Numbered from the stretch's first letter, positions 41,925-50,639 are shown. The stretch: 64,000 nt of DNA from Serratia sp. AKBS12 (GCF_024793895.1 NZ_JANUSB010000013.1:1-64000); one strand, 5' to 3'. A program made the numbers and translations. The notes: a model not told the origin generated them from the sequence alone.

Positions 41925-42662
41925 TTACTGAGCAGGTTTCTGCACGGCTAGAATAAATATCATCGGGCGTTCCTTTTCTTCATCCAGCGCCGGGTTGTCG
42001 AGGATTTGCCGTGCTGAAGGCCCCCATTCATTCAGGTAAGTAATAGTAAATCCTTGCTGTATCAGCATATTGACGTAGCTGCCCAACATGCGATGCTGCT
42101 TGATTACCCCTTCCGCCAGCCAGTTGGAGATACGCTCGCCTTCCTGCTGATAGCTATTGACCGGCCATGATCGTTGCCCATCTTCGGCGACCAGCCAGCC
42201 CTGTTGCCTGGGGGCGCTATAAATCGGGTGCTCGGCAGTGAAAATAAACTGCCCGCCCGGCACCAGCGACTGAAATACCGCGGCGAACAGTTTTTGCAGG
42301 TTGACGATGTAATGCAGCGTTAGCGAACTGTAGGCCAGATCAAAACGTTTTACCGGCAGTTGCAGCGCCTCCAAATCCTGTTGGCGATAGACAATCGCCG
42401 TGTCGTTGGTCATTTCCCGCGCTTTATTCAGCATTTTCTGCGACAGATCGATCCCCAGCACGCTGGCGGCGCCCTGCGCGCGTGCGCTACGGCAGAACCA
42501 GCCATAGCCGCAGCCAAGATCGACCACCTGCTTGCCGCGCAGGCTCGGCAGAATACTGCGAATGGTTGGCCATTCCGGTGCGCCGTCGAGGCCATTGACC
42601 GAACGATCAAGTTGGGCGTAGCCGTCAAAGAAGCGCTGATTATCATAGATATTTTGCGACAT
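41925..42662 (-). CDS. Class I SAM-dependent methyltransferase
   Basis: 245-residue Rossmann-fold methyltransferase. Motif I VVDLGCGYGWF at about 46-56, acidic residue in VLGIDLSQKML, motif IV region FDLAYSSLTLHYI, and VPGGQFIFTAEHP. Small-molecule type, substrate unknown. Confidence 0.88.
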   Translation of the reverse strand: MSQNIYDNQRFFDGYAQLDRSVNGLDGAPEWPTIRSILPSLRGKQVVDLGCGYGWFCRSARAQGAASVLGIDLSQKMLNKAREMTNDTAIVYRQQDLEALQLPVKRFDLAYSSLTLHYIVNLQKLFAAVFQSLVPGGQFIFTAEHPIYSAPRQQGWLVAEDGQRSWPVNSYQQEGERISNWLAEGVIKQHRMLGSYVNMLIQQGFTITYLNEWGPSARQILDNPALDEEKERPMIFILAVQKPAQ

Positions 42663-42872
42663 AGAGACTCCTTATTTACCGTGCCACTTGCTGCGGCAGC
42701 AGCCAGAGAATACGCGTTGGCATCCTGGTTCTCAATCCTGCCGGCAGGGGAGCGTTCCGATTAAGTTGTGCCAGTGCTGGCAGGTCGGCTAGGGCTGGTT
42801 TGTTATTCCGCTGGCACGTTACCTTATTCGGGCGTTAACGGATTACGTATCAATACATGATGGGAGAACGAG

Positions 42873-42947
42873 ATGCGACTTTATATTTATCTATTGCTGG
42901 CGGGGTGCTTGTCATTATCTGGCTGTGTCGCCGCGTATTATCGCTAA
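42873..42947 (+). CDS. Micro-lipoprotein, 24 residues
   Basis: A 24-codon frame with GGAGAACGAG upstream. It consists of little more than a lipoprotein signal: two possible lipoboxes, LLAGC (cysteine 12) and LSGC (cysteine 18), then CVAAYYR at the end. If cleaved at the second, the mature product is a lipidated heptapeptide. Followed 9 bases later by a similar gene. Small amphipathic lipoproteins such as entericidins are a distant parallel. Confidence 0.6.
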   Translation: MRLYIYLLLAGCLSLSGCVAAYYR

Positions 42948-42956
42948 GGAGCAAGG

Positions 42957-43025
42957 ATGCGTCATTTTTTATTATTGTGCCTGGTGCTGTCATTAACGGC
43001 CTGCGCCTCGCTTTATTACCGGTGA
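42957..43025 (+). CDS. Micro-lipoprotein, 22 residues
   Basis: A 22-codon frame after AAGGAGCAAGG. The signal-like start and lipobox SLTAC would leave the mature heptapeptide CASLYYR, ending in the same YYR as the preceding gene. Four bases separate it from the next lipoprotein gene, so the three form a compact operon. Confidence 0.6.
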   Translation: MRHFLLLCLVLSLTACASLYYR

Positions 43026-43029
43026 ACGA

Positions 43030-43524
43030 ATGAAAAAAATCATACTGCTTGCCGCGTTGGGGCTAAACGGCTGCGTTTGCGTGTATGGCCCGACCAAAAG
43101 CGGTAACGTGCCGCAGCCTGGTGAGAGTACTTCCCCGGCGGTGGCGCCAGTTGATGCGGCAACGCTGGTTGGCAACCGGCGGCCGGACGAACTGTTCAGC
43201 AAGGCGGAAGCATGGTTTGCCAGTAAAGGGATCACGCCGATGGTCAGCAATGAACAGAGCGGCATCATTGCCACGATTGGCGACACCCCGGCGCTGGCGG
43301 ATAGCTATCTCGATTGCTCGGTATTAGGACAATCGCAACCGCTGCAACGGCAATATCGGCTGGTGGTACAGACGTACAGCGCCGGGGAAGGCAGCCGAGT
43401 CAGCGCACAGGCCAGCGGAACGGCACGGCTAACCGCTGCTGACGGTAACGACAAGGTTAAACCGGCCGAATGTCGCTCAAGCGGCAATTTTGAAAAGGAT
43501 ATGCTGGAGGTGCTGCGAAAATAA
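43030..43524 (+). CDS. Predicted lipoprotein, DUF-type
   Basis: 164-residue lipoprotein: signal to GLNGC (cysteine 15), then a periplasmic domain of unknown family with three further cysteines (one close after the lipid anchor and two in the C-terminal half). Third gene of the micro-lipoprotein operon, four bases after its neighbour. Function unknown. Confidence 0.75.
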   Translation: MKKIILLAALGLNGCVCVYGPTKSGNVPQPGESTSPAVAPVDAATLVGNRRPDELFSKAEAWFASKGITPMVSNEQSGIIATIGDTPALADSYLDCSVLGQSQPLQRQYRLVVQTYSAGEGSRVSAQASGTARLTAADGNDKVKPAECRSSGNFEKDMLEVLRK

Positions 43525-43639
43525 CCTGAATTTTGCAAGGATTTTTTCGCATTGACGAGGTCATGGCTAACTGATATTACGTCTCATTAGCATTTTTGTC
43601 GGGGTTCCCCCGAATGAATCGTACCGATCGGGAAATTTT

Positions 43640-44578
43640 ATGTCGTTGTTTTGTTGTCGTTTTAAGTTGTTGGTCAGCACCTTGCTGTTAGGGACGTTAT
43701 TACCGGTGATGGTCATGGCCAAGCCCGATCTGCAGCGCAAGATTGGCGTGACCGTGGCGGATACCGGTTCGCACGATTACCGCTTTAGCGATCTGCGCCT
43801 GGACTCGGCAGACGGCAAGCGCCACTATCGCATTCGTATCGCCAAGCCGAATCAGGCACCGCCGGCGCAAGGGTATCCGGTGGTGTATTTTCTGGATGGT
43901 AACGCGGTATTAATGGAGTTAAATACCAAGCTGTTATCCCGCCTGGCGGCTGGGACGCATCCGCCGCTGTTGGTAATGCTGGGCTACGACAATGACTTGC
44001 GTATTGATGCACCGAGCCGGGCGTACGATTACACGCCGAAACCCCCGCAGCAAGCGCAGCAAAAGCCTGTGCCGATGCCGCATTGGCCCAACGGCGGCGC
44101 CGATGAGTTCCTGCAATTGATTGAACAGAAAATAAAACCGGCGGTAGCTGCGCAGGTGGCGGTCGATCCTCAACGACAGACGCTGTGGGGCCATTCGTAT
44201 GGCGGCGTTTTTGTGTTGCACACGCTGTTCAATCAACCACAGGCATTCCAGCGCTATATCGCCGTGGAGCCGTCGCTGTGGTGGGGGAATGGTTTTATCC
44301 TCAAAGAGGCGCAGGCCTTTATGCAACAGCAGCCGGGGCTACGGGCGCAATTGGCCTTATGGGAGGGGCGCCGGCACCAGCAGGAAAGGGCGAGCGGAGA
44401 TGCGCCTCCCGCGGTAGGAAACGCCTCGGCGACCGAGGGGACACACCAGCTGGCGCAGCGGCTGGCGGCGCTCAACGGGTTACGGGTGGATTATCACGCA
44501 TGGCCACAGCAGGGGCATGGTGGCATGCTGGGAGCGGCAGTCGCACCGGCGTTGCTGGAGACGTCAGGCAGTGAGTAA
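43640..44578 (+). CDS. Secreted alpha/beta-hydrolase (IroE-type esterase)
   Basis: 312 residues with an N-terminal signal or anchor (LLVSTLLLGTLLPVMVMA) and an esterase-D-like alpha/beta hydrolase. Nucleophile elbow WGHSYGGVF near residue 183 and catalytic histidine in QQGHGGML near the C-terminus. It resembles periplasmic siderophore esterases such as IroE, which trim catecholate siderophores, but no siderophore genes are adjacent. A weak Fur-like sequence lies at about 43574. Confidence 0.82.
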   Translation: MSLFCCRFKLLVSTLLLGTLLPVMVMAKPDLQRKIGVTVADTGSHDYRFSDLRLDSADGKRHYRIRIAKPNQAPPAQGYPVVYFLDGNAVLMELNTKLLSRLAAGTHPPLLVMLGYDNDLRIDAPSRAYDYTPKPPQQAQQKPVPMPHWPNGGADEFLQLIEQKIKPAVAAQVAVDPQRQTLWGHSYGGVFVLHTLFNQPQAFQRYIAVEPSLWWGNGFILKEAQAFMQQQPGLRAQLALWEGRRHQQERASGDAPPAVGNASATEGTHQLAQRLAALNGLRVDYHAWPQQGHGGMLGAAVAPALLETSGSE

Positions 44579-44587
44579 TAAAAGGCG

Positions 44588-44633
44588 TTAGACACAAACA
44601 AGCCTGCAAACCATAGGAATGCGGGCTTGTTTA
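44588..44633 (+). terminator. Terminator similar to the island end repeats
   Basis: AACAAGCCTGC and GCGGGCTTGTT form a hairpin followed by T. The surrounding AGACACAAA and CAAACCATAGGAA are also found in the long repeats at 47716 and 55827. It terminates the esterase gene and may be the original integration target or a worn attachment remnant. Confidence 0.7.
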
Positions 44634-45180
44634 TGCCTGCAATCTGGCCTCCTGTGCATCAGCCTGCGTTTTTCAGTTCCGCATTTATAAATCTTCGCCA
44701 ACAAAATCGATCGCCAGGGTAATGAGCCGCCAGTGCAGAATAATCCAAAATAAATCAATTCATTAGATGCGAAAACGGCACTGCAACGCCCCTGCCTGCA
44801 AGTTTGGGAGCAGGAAATTATTTGGGTTTTATTTTTCTACCAAGTAATCTGCCTGGCTACGTCATGTCTTGGACTTTGTGGTTAATCCCAAACTGAAAAC
44901 ATTGAAAAGTATGTCATAAATTTTCAGTTTCTGGCGAACGCAGCATTCTTGGGATTTTTGTTAATTAATTGAAAAATAAAATAAATGTTCGTTAAGTCAA
45001 CCCCGAGGCATGTGGAATGGAGCGCACGAATTGCTGGTAGAACGTGGCGAGGCAAATGCTGCAAGGGGAGCGGGTAGATTAACATTCTAGGCAACAGAAA
45101 TATTTGAATACCAGGATTTGATATAAAAATTGTAAAAGTTTCAGTTAGACTTAATCAGAGAAAAAATTAGTGTGAGCAGC
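44634..45180. other. Gene-free AT-rich stretch
   Basis: About 550 bases after the esterase terminator hold no convincing gene. Base composition shifts here from GC-rich backbone to AT-rich accessory DNA, so it marks the left edge of the mobile region. Confidence 0.6.
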
Positions 45181-45201
45181 AGATAGCAGATAGCAGATAG
45201 C
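45181..45201 (+). repeat. Heptamer tandem repeat
   Basis: AGATAGC is repeated three times in tandem, preceded by AGCAGC, ending 29 bases before the start of the small gene at 45231. Repeats placed there can change promoter or leader spacing by slipped replication. Confidence 0.8.
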
Positions 45202-45230
45202 ATTTTGTTACTTGGCGAAGAGTGCATAAA

Positions 45231-45587
45231 ATGAAAAGCGGAATGAATTTTAGGATGGTGGTGATCGTGTTATTGGCTATTCTTTTTGTAGAATCATGCT
45301 TTTATTTTCCAAGGATTCTAGCACGGGATAGTAAAAATCCGGTAATTCTTCGTTACATTAAAGAACCGGAAAGTGTGTATAAAGTTTTTAGTGAGTGTAA
45401 AAAAAATGTAATTGAGGTGGATAGATGCTATATGGCTTACAGTGCCGCTGTTTTGATAGCAGACTCAAAGGATTGCAGTAAGTATGGAATTAAAGTAAAA
45501 AGGAGATTTAAATTATTATTAGAAAACAATAAGTTAAATAATATTGATGAGGAAATTGCTCGAGAGTGTGCTAGTGATAAGGTGTAA
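45231..45587 (+). CDS. Small membrane-anchored hypothetical protein
   Basis: 118 residues: one N-terminal hydrophobic helix or signal (MVVIVLLAILFVESCFYFP), then a charged soluble part with four cysteines (SECKK, DRCYM, KDCSK, RECAS). Family unknown. The four-cysteine layout would suit a periplasmic disulfide-bonded protein such as an effector immunity protein, but this is a guess. AT-rich, unlike the backbone. Confidence 0.6.
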   Translation: MKSGMNFRMVVIVLLAILFVESCFYFPRILARDSKNPVILRYIKEPESVYKVFSECKKNVIEVDRCYMAYSAAVLIADSKDCSKYGIKVKRRFKLLLENNKLNNIDEEIARECASDKV

Positions 45588-45648
45588 TAATAAAGTTACA
45601 CCTTACCACAATGGCATTCTTAATTATGTAATTCTGTTTCGTTGCTTC

Positions 45649-46008
45649 TTAATCAAGGGCATTATGACAATTTTCAATTATCTTATCTACTTTATTAACT
45701 AAATCAACATCTTCCTTGTTGTAAAATATATCCACGGTTGAGCTGTTATTAGTACTGCTCATGTCTACCCACGCAAGAGTTTCTGATTGATCTTTAAGAT
45801 AAAATTTTCTTTCACCTGAAGATAATTGAGTATCCTCTTCTAGTGTCAGATTGTTGCGAGTAGCCTCATCATCAAGACATACATAGGTATCATGACTATC
45901 GGCATTAAAATAAACTTGCTTTACAGATGGATTACTGCCAACAGCTCCAAGATCAACGCATCCAGCTAGCATAAGACAAAAAGCGGTAAAAATGATTGCT
46001 TTTAGCAT
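45649..46008 (-). CDS. Predicted lipoprotein, hypothetical
   Basis: 119 residues with lipobox MLAGC (cysteine 17) and a small periplasmic domain with two further cysteines. No family recognised. GGAAATCAC precedes the ATG. Converges on the previous small gene; both have low GC. Confidence 0.7.
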   Translation of the reverse strand: MLKAIIFTAFCLMLAGCVDLGAVGSNPSVKQVYFNADSHDTYVCLDDEATRNNLTLEEDTQLSSGERKFYLKDQSETLAWVDMSSTNNSSTVDIFYNKEDVDLVNKVDKIIENCHNALD

Positions 46009-46470
46009 GTGATTTCCTTTAATGAGTATAGTAAAACAGTATCGAAGATATTAGATTTTGTGTCAAAAAATGTATGAATTCTACCTATGCTAGGATATTG
46101 GATGCATGGATCGGTTTCATTGTATGTCTTTTAACGTTTCCATTAATTTCCTTAACTATGATCTTAACTTTTTGTTTTTTAGGAAATCTATAGCTATCAA
46201 ATTATTAATAGATATAACCATATTAAAAACCAGGCATGTGCTGGTTTTTCGCAATGAAAATATAACGGGGTCCATTGTTATCTGAGCTAAAGAGTCGCTG
46301 GCTTATCAAGGAATAGTTACCAAATGTGATAACACTAAGCTACTTACTCATAAGTATAGTAAATATTTTTAATATTTAATCAACCTTAAATTAATGGCTT
46401 GACCGGTTCCTCGTTGATTAATACACCGCGATGTTAGTCATGTCTTGATTAGCAAAGTAGGGACATCACC
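46009..46470. other. Gene-free AT-rich stretch with one terminator-like hairpin
   Basis: About 460 bases with no convincing gene. A hairpin AACCAGGCATGTGCTGGTT followed by TTT at about 46227-46248 looks like an intrinsic terminator on the plus strand left from a lost gene. Confidence 0.55.
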
Positions 46471-47160
46471 ATGAAGAAGCTTTTTCTGACGATCGGCTCA
46501 TCCGTATTCTCCGCGAGGCTGAAGCCGGGGTTTCTGCCCGGGAGCTTTGCCAGAAAAACGCTATCGCCGACGCTTCTTTCTATCCATGGGGTAAGGCGGT
46601 ATGGAGATGCCGGAGGTTAAGCGGCTTAAGTCGCTTGAAGAGGATAATGCCCGACCCAAGCAGCTGCTCGCGAAGCCATGCTTGATAATTCAGGTAGCTC
46701 TGGGCCGAAAGCTCTGACGACAGACCAGAAGCGGGAAGCCATGGAAGTTATGTGTAAGGCAACGGGTCTGTCCCTGTCGACCTGCCGCTATGAGGCTTAG
46801 CGTCCCGCGGCTGATGCGCATTTATCAGGGCGCATCACTGAACCGGCGCTCGAACGTCGGAGATTTGGTTACAGACGTATCTGGCAGTTTCTGCGACGTA
46901 AAGGTTTTTACTTTAATTAAATGCGGGTCTACCGCATTTATCATCTTAACGATCTGAGCGTAAAACGTAGACGGCGTCGTAAAGGACTGGCGACCGAGCG
47001 GCTTTCGCTTCTGCGCCTGGGAGCACCGAACGTGGCTTTGTTAATGGATTTTGTCATGGATGCACTTGCCAGCCGCCGGATTAAATGCCTGATCTGTTTG
47101 GGGGATATTACGAAGATGCGCCTGACGCTCACCGCCGCATCCGGGGTTTCAGGTGGATAG
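46471..47160 (+). pseudogene. Decayed IS3-family (IS407-group) transposase
   Basis: Translating across frames gives OrfA pieces (DDRLIRILREAEAGVSAREL, then GMEMPEVKRLKSLEEDNAR) and OrfB pieces (LCKATGLSLSTCRYEA, RRFGYRRIWQFLRRKG, KRRRRRKGLATERL, MDFVMDALAS). Several frameshifts and a stop (near 46798) break it, and the catalytic C-terminus is missing after about 47160. No clear terminal inverted repeats. Inactive. Confidence 0.88.
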
Positions 47161-47269
47161 GTATCATTACTAACTGACAGTTGTATCTAATGCTTGGGAC
47201 AAGGTCAGACTCTGGGTAAGTTGTATTATTAGGCGGTCTTAATAGTTACTCAATGAAAGGAATCAGACG

Positions 47270-47617
47270 ATGGGATTTGAAGAAAGGAGGAAAAAGGCAA
47301 TAGCCCTGATGGAGGATAAAGGGATGTGGCGGAGCAATTATGCGCCACCGATCTTGCGCCTGTTTTGGAAAATGGGAGGTAAAATGCCACCTCCACCGTT
47401 TGCCCCATTCTGGCTGAATACGTTGTTCTTCGCTGTTTGGTTTGGCCCGTTATGGGGCATTTCTATGTGGTTTACTATCTGGAAGAATCAAGGCTTCAGC
47501 GTATTGTTTGCGATGTTCACCGCTCTTTTTACTGGTTTGTTGTTTGGTTTATTCATGGCGTTATTCCACTATTGGCGCAAGTGGGCCAACAAACTGCCTG
47601 ACTGGAAGAGTCTCTAG
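47270..47617 (+). CDS. DUF6404-like membrane protein, copy 1
   Basis: 115 residues. N-terminal amphipathic helix (ALMEDKGMWRSNYAPPILR) followed by two transmembrane helices (about 46-68 and 75-98) and a polar end. A paralogue with the same plan is at 58996. AAAGGAATC precedes the ATG. The family name is from memory. Role unknown; frequently in accessory regions. Confidence 0.75.
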   Translation: MGFEERRKKAIALMEDKGMWRSNYAPPILRLFWKMGGKMPPPPFAPFWLNTLFFAVWFGPLWGISMWFTIWKNQGFSVLFAMFTALFTGLLFGLFMALFHYWRKWANKLPDWKSL

Positions 47618-47715
47618 CAAGGCAATGATGTAAACGCCAGAAAGCAAGATTTATAGAAAAACTGGTCAATTGGTATTCGCTTATGGCATCTATTTTAACT
47701 TATACCAATAACCCT

Positions 47716-47833
47716 CGGATTTAGCTGATGTTCTCGGAGAACAGCAGACACAAAAAAGCCCGCAAACCTTAGGGAAGCGGGCTTTTTCGTTATTGCCACC
47801 GGGTCTATCTGGTATCACTGGTGGCCTATTTGG
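47716..47833. repeat. Left 118-bp direct repeat (probable attL)
   Basis: Nearly identical to 55827-55944. It contains a hairpin (AAGCCCGC / GCGGGCTT with T run) and then GTTATTGCCACCGGGTCTAT to GGCCTATTTGG, identical in both copies. The pair bounds 8.1 kb that includes two integrase genes, the right one next to its repeat, as expected for attachment sites of an integrated element. Confidence 0.8.
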
Positions 47834-47946
47834 TGGGTTGGCTGAGAGCGACACCAAATACTAACTGTCTGATTCTTTAAGCAATGTAGCTGGAATCAAT
47901 GTCACAGAAGTATGGCACAGTTGAACAATGAAGAAAATAGTATGGC

Positions 47947-48783
47947 TCAAACAAACAGTTTGTTCATGTCAACGTCATAACCAGCTTGCTTTAATTCTTG
48001 AGCAAGAGCTAAGCGCCATCCACCAGCCTCATCCATCTTTGTATAAACAACACCGCTAATATCATTGGGTAACTCAACATCGCCATCCACTAGAGCTGTG
48101 ACACAAGGTCTGCCAAGTTTGCCAATCAGATAACCATGTTCGAATACAACATTTTGCCGTGCCCGAAGGTTCAATTGTTCTGACTTGCCTTTTTGATTAC
48201 CAATGTCGTCTGGTGTATACAGCACTACAGCAAAGCCGACATCTGAATATTGCTCAATCTTCTCTATGATTGTTCTGCCAGAGCTAACTTGCTCATGCAG
48301 GATTACTGCTTTGAAACCAAGCTGTTCTATGAATCTCGCTGCTTTGATTTTTGCATTCTCATCATGACCATGAACAATGAACACCTTGGTTACGTCATGA
48401 TTACGAACCTTTTTTGAAACTTGGGAGCTTGTAGCTTGTTTTTTATGTCCGGCGGGGCCGGTTATAAATTCATCAGTGACGTCTTTAGCTCGGGAAACGG
48501 CTCTTACCATATAGGATGGTCCGCCAATTACTGATACTGAGGAGCGCTGGTCTTCCATCTTTATGGCGGGAATGTAAGATTCGATCGTGTTTTCGCTAGC
48601 CCGTACGACTATCCGTTCGATTTCAGAAGGTAGAATAGTCATTCCATTTACCGTGATGGGATTGCCTTGTTCATACGGCTCAATGAAACGTGCTATCAAC
48701 TGCTCTTTAGTTAAATCTGTTTTATGTTCACCATAGTAACGCTTTTCTTTGTTTTTCTCTTTTATAACAACATGATAAAGCAT
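47947..48783 (-). CDS. TIR-domain protein (CAP12/PycTIR-type)
   Basis: 278 residues. The N-terminal half (about 1-130) is unassigned. The C-terminal half is a TIR-like nucleotide-binding domain: KVFIVHGHDENAKIKAARFI, SSGRTIIEKIEQYSD, FAVVLYTPDDIG, and NVVFEHGYLIGKLG, whose glutamate is the expected NAD-cleaving residue. Such domains are effectors in CBASS and Pycsar anti-phage defence, where NAD+ is depleted. Start at 48783 follows AAGGAACC; a longer frame to 49032 has no ribosome-binding site. No cyclase gene is next to it. Confidence 0.85.
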   Translation of the reverse strand: MLYHVVIKEKNKEKRYYGEHKTDLTKEQLIARFIEPYEQGNPITVNGMTILPSEIERIVVRASENTIESYIPAIKMEDQRSSVSVIGGPSYMVRAVSRAKDVTDEFITGPAGHKKQATSSQVSKKVRNHDVTKVFIVHGHDENAKIKAARFIEQLGFKAVILHEQVSSGRTIIEKIEQYSDVGFAVVLYTPDDIGNQKGKSEQLNLRARQNVVFEHGYLIGKLGRPCVTALVDGDVELPNDISGVVYTKMDEAGGWRLALAQELKQAGYDVDMNKLFV

Positions 48784-49080
48784 ATTAAGGTTCCTTTGCT
48801 GACCATCTTTATATTGTGCCATAGTACCAAAAGTCGAAGGGCATCGCCCTTGATGTATGATAAGTGATCTATTGGAACAACAGGAAATCAAAGGGAATTC
48901 AACTCCCGCACTGGCAGTTGAATTCGTTAAGATCGCTACAGGGAAAGAATCGAACCAATGATTCGTTGTCGTAACAACAAAATCACCGAATAGCAGTAAG
49001 TTACCTTTATGCTTCGGTTTTGAATGTGTCACTAATTTGTAACATGAACATACTCATTTCCTTACCGAAGTTGCAGCCGA

Positions 49081-49258
49081 TCAGCAAAATTTGCTGACGA
49101 GTTCATCGACGTGTTCGCGGGCTTCACGACATCTTTCTCTTACGACATTTATGACTTCACCGTTTGGCATCTCGTAGTGCGTCTGTGCAGGTAGTTTAAA
49201 AAGCGGAATTCCTAAGCTCGCTGAAACCTTACCTGAAGTGTGGAAGTCTTTTATTTCG
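49081..49258 (-). pseudogene. C-terminal gene remnant
   Basis: Minus-strand frame without a proper start reading SLGIPLFKLPAQTHYEMPNG and ending ...REHVDELVSKFC at TGA. It looks like the tail of a lost gene lying immediately after the integrase fragment. No family recognised. Confidence 0.35.
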
Positions 49259-49841
49259 GAAAGAAACTCCCGCTCCCAGCATCACCACCAAGAATGATTG
49301 CTCGCGTATTCTGCAAGGATTTGACCTTGGCTTGTGCCACCATACGAGCAATGACCTGGTAATCGTAATCACTGAGAGTAGCTTTAAGGTGTGGCAGTTC
49401 GTCCAGAACGGTACTTGCTTCGGCTCGGTGCAGAGATGGTTTATCATCGTAAGCGATGCGTTCTTTCAAATCAGAGACAACCATATCTAGTGTCTCAAGA
49501 TAATCGTTAAGATCGCCTTCATTACGTTTAGAGCCGCAGAACCAATGTTCTGTTTCCTCGGCTGTCCATTCGGCAATTTTTGCTCGAAGTTTTGCTCTGA
49601 TTTGCTCTTGTGCTGATTTTTCCATCACGCCATTCTTCAGTTTTTTTGGGACCCTCAAAGAAGCAACCATCTGGTTGCAAAGTGTTTGTAAACGCAGGGC
49701 AAGAAGACGAGCACGCTGAAAGCTTGCTGTTTGCAGGCTCAGTCTGTATTCGATTGCATTGCCCTGAGCGACGAAACGCTTCCTGAACCACCAGACATGG
49801 TTACGCTTGTAGAGGTAATGAGGGATGCTGTTTGATGGCAT
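49251..49841 (-). pseudogene. Truncated tyrosine recombinase (DUF6538 N-terminus)
   Basis: 196 residues. Start at 49841 (MPSNSIPHYLYKRNHVWWFR) gives the N-terminal arm-binding region of a DUF6538-type phage integrase, followed by a helical core-binding part. The frame ends at about 49251 and the whole catalytic domain (R-H-R-Y) is absent, so it cannot recombine DNA. A leftover of an earlier element at the same locus. Confidence 0.85.
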
Positions 49842-49885
49842 ATGGTACACTCCTGAGTCACAGTTGTGCCACACGCCCAAAGAAA

Positions 49886-49918
49886 AACGGCCTGAAACTC
49901 TAAGAGAATCAGGCCGTT
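49886..49918. terminator. Hairpin upstream of the integrase fragment
   Basis: AACGGCCTGA and TCAGGCCGTT form a perfect 10-base stem around CTC-AA-rich loop, flanked by A and T runs. It can end transcription coming from either side. The sequence TTTGGGCTGGCG just to the right also occurs at the right end repeat (55941). Confidence 0.65.
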
Positions 49919-50125
49919 ATGTTTGGGCTGGCGGAATCTGAATAAATTTCTCAATGTATTAAATATAAAGGATTTTTACTTATTCAACTTTCAGTTGTAT
50001 ACCTAAACGTGTATCAATTATGAAATGTCATAGTAATACGCTCCCTCTTTAAAAATGTGTCATCTTTTTCATGTGGTCTTCTTTCTTAAACAATAAGCAC
50101 AGAAAAAAAGTTTTTTTGCATTTAA

Positions 50126-50218
50126 CTGTTCACACTGTTCACCTTTTCTTTTTTATCAATAATTTCATATTGATACAGGGTGAATATACGGTGAAGGGTG
50201 AACAGTGGATTGTTCACC
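50126..50218. repeat. P4 crr-like iterons (alpha-binding repeats)
   Basis: Copies of the nonamer GGTGAACAG: CTGTTCACA and CTGTTCACC in tandem at 50126-50143, GGTGAACAG at 50197-50205, TTGTTCACC at 50210-50218, and partial copies at 50179 and 50190. This nonamer matches the type I repeats bound by the P4 alpha protein at ori and crr. They lie just beyond the alpha remnant. Confidence 0.75.
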
Positions 50219-50270
50219 CTGTGGCAATTGCCGGAAAGAAAAAGACCGGCTGTAGCCGGTCTGGAGTGGG

Positions 50271-50639
50271 TTATGTCGCTGCGGGTTCATCGCATTTCGG
50301 CAGCCAGTCGCCGTAGCTTTCCTCTTTCAGCGACAGGTTGGTCTGTATTCCCTGCTTTGTGTGCCGCTTTTCATAATTCAGGCCGTACTCTTTCAGCATC
50401 ATGGGCAGCCCCAGCCCGAACATTTTCAGGCTGAGCACATTCCTGTACCCGTTAGCCTCCATATAGGCCAGATACGCGTGATAAAGATATTTACGGTAAT
50501 TATCGTCAAAGCGGAAACGGTCAGAGCCGCCGCACACCGGACAGGCCTGATGCCGGTTTTTCATGACCTTCACACCCAGCGCCGGGAGAATGCGCGGCCA
50601 ATGGCCGCACGCCTGTTTTACGGTTTCCGTTACGTTCAT
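50271..50639 (-). pseudogene. P4-type alpha primase-helicase with large internal deletion
   Basis: 122 residues in frame. Residues 1-47 (WPRILPALGVKV, CPVCGGSDRFRFDD) are the zinc-ribbon start of P4 gp-alpha; residues from about 48 on (YHAYLAYMEANGYRN, LKEYGLNYEKRHTKQGIQTN) match its C-terminal origin-binding/winged end. The primase and helicase core of several hundred residues is missing with the frame kept. Second cysteine pair of the zinc ribbon is lost too. The fused remnant could still bind crr DNA. Confidence 0.8.

Noticed and set aside
43574-43592. Fur-like sequence upstream of the esterase gene
   Set aside because: I count only about 12 of 19 matches with the consensus, too weak to call although the esterase type is often iron regulated.
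44588-44633. Third attachment site
   Set aside because: Only the hairpin and about 35 bases resemble the 118-bp repeats; it may simply be a similar terminator, so it was not called as att.
49229-49447. 72-codon minus-strand frame over the integrase fragment
   Set aside because: It lies in an alternative frame of the recombinase remnant and has no features of its own.
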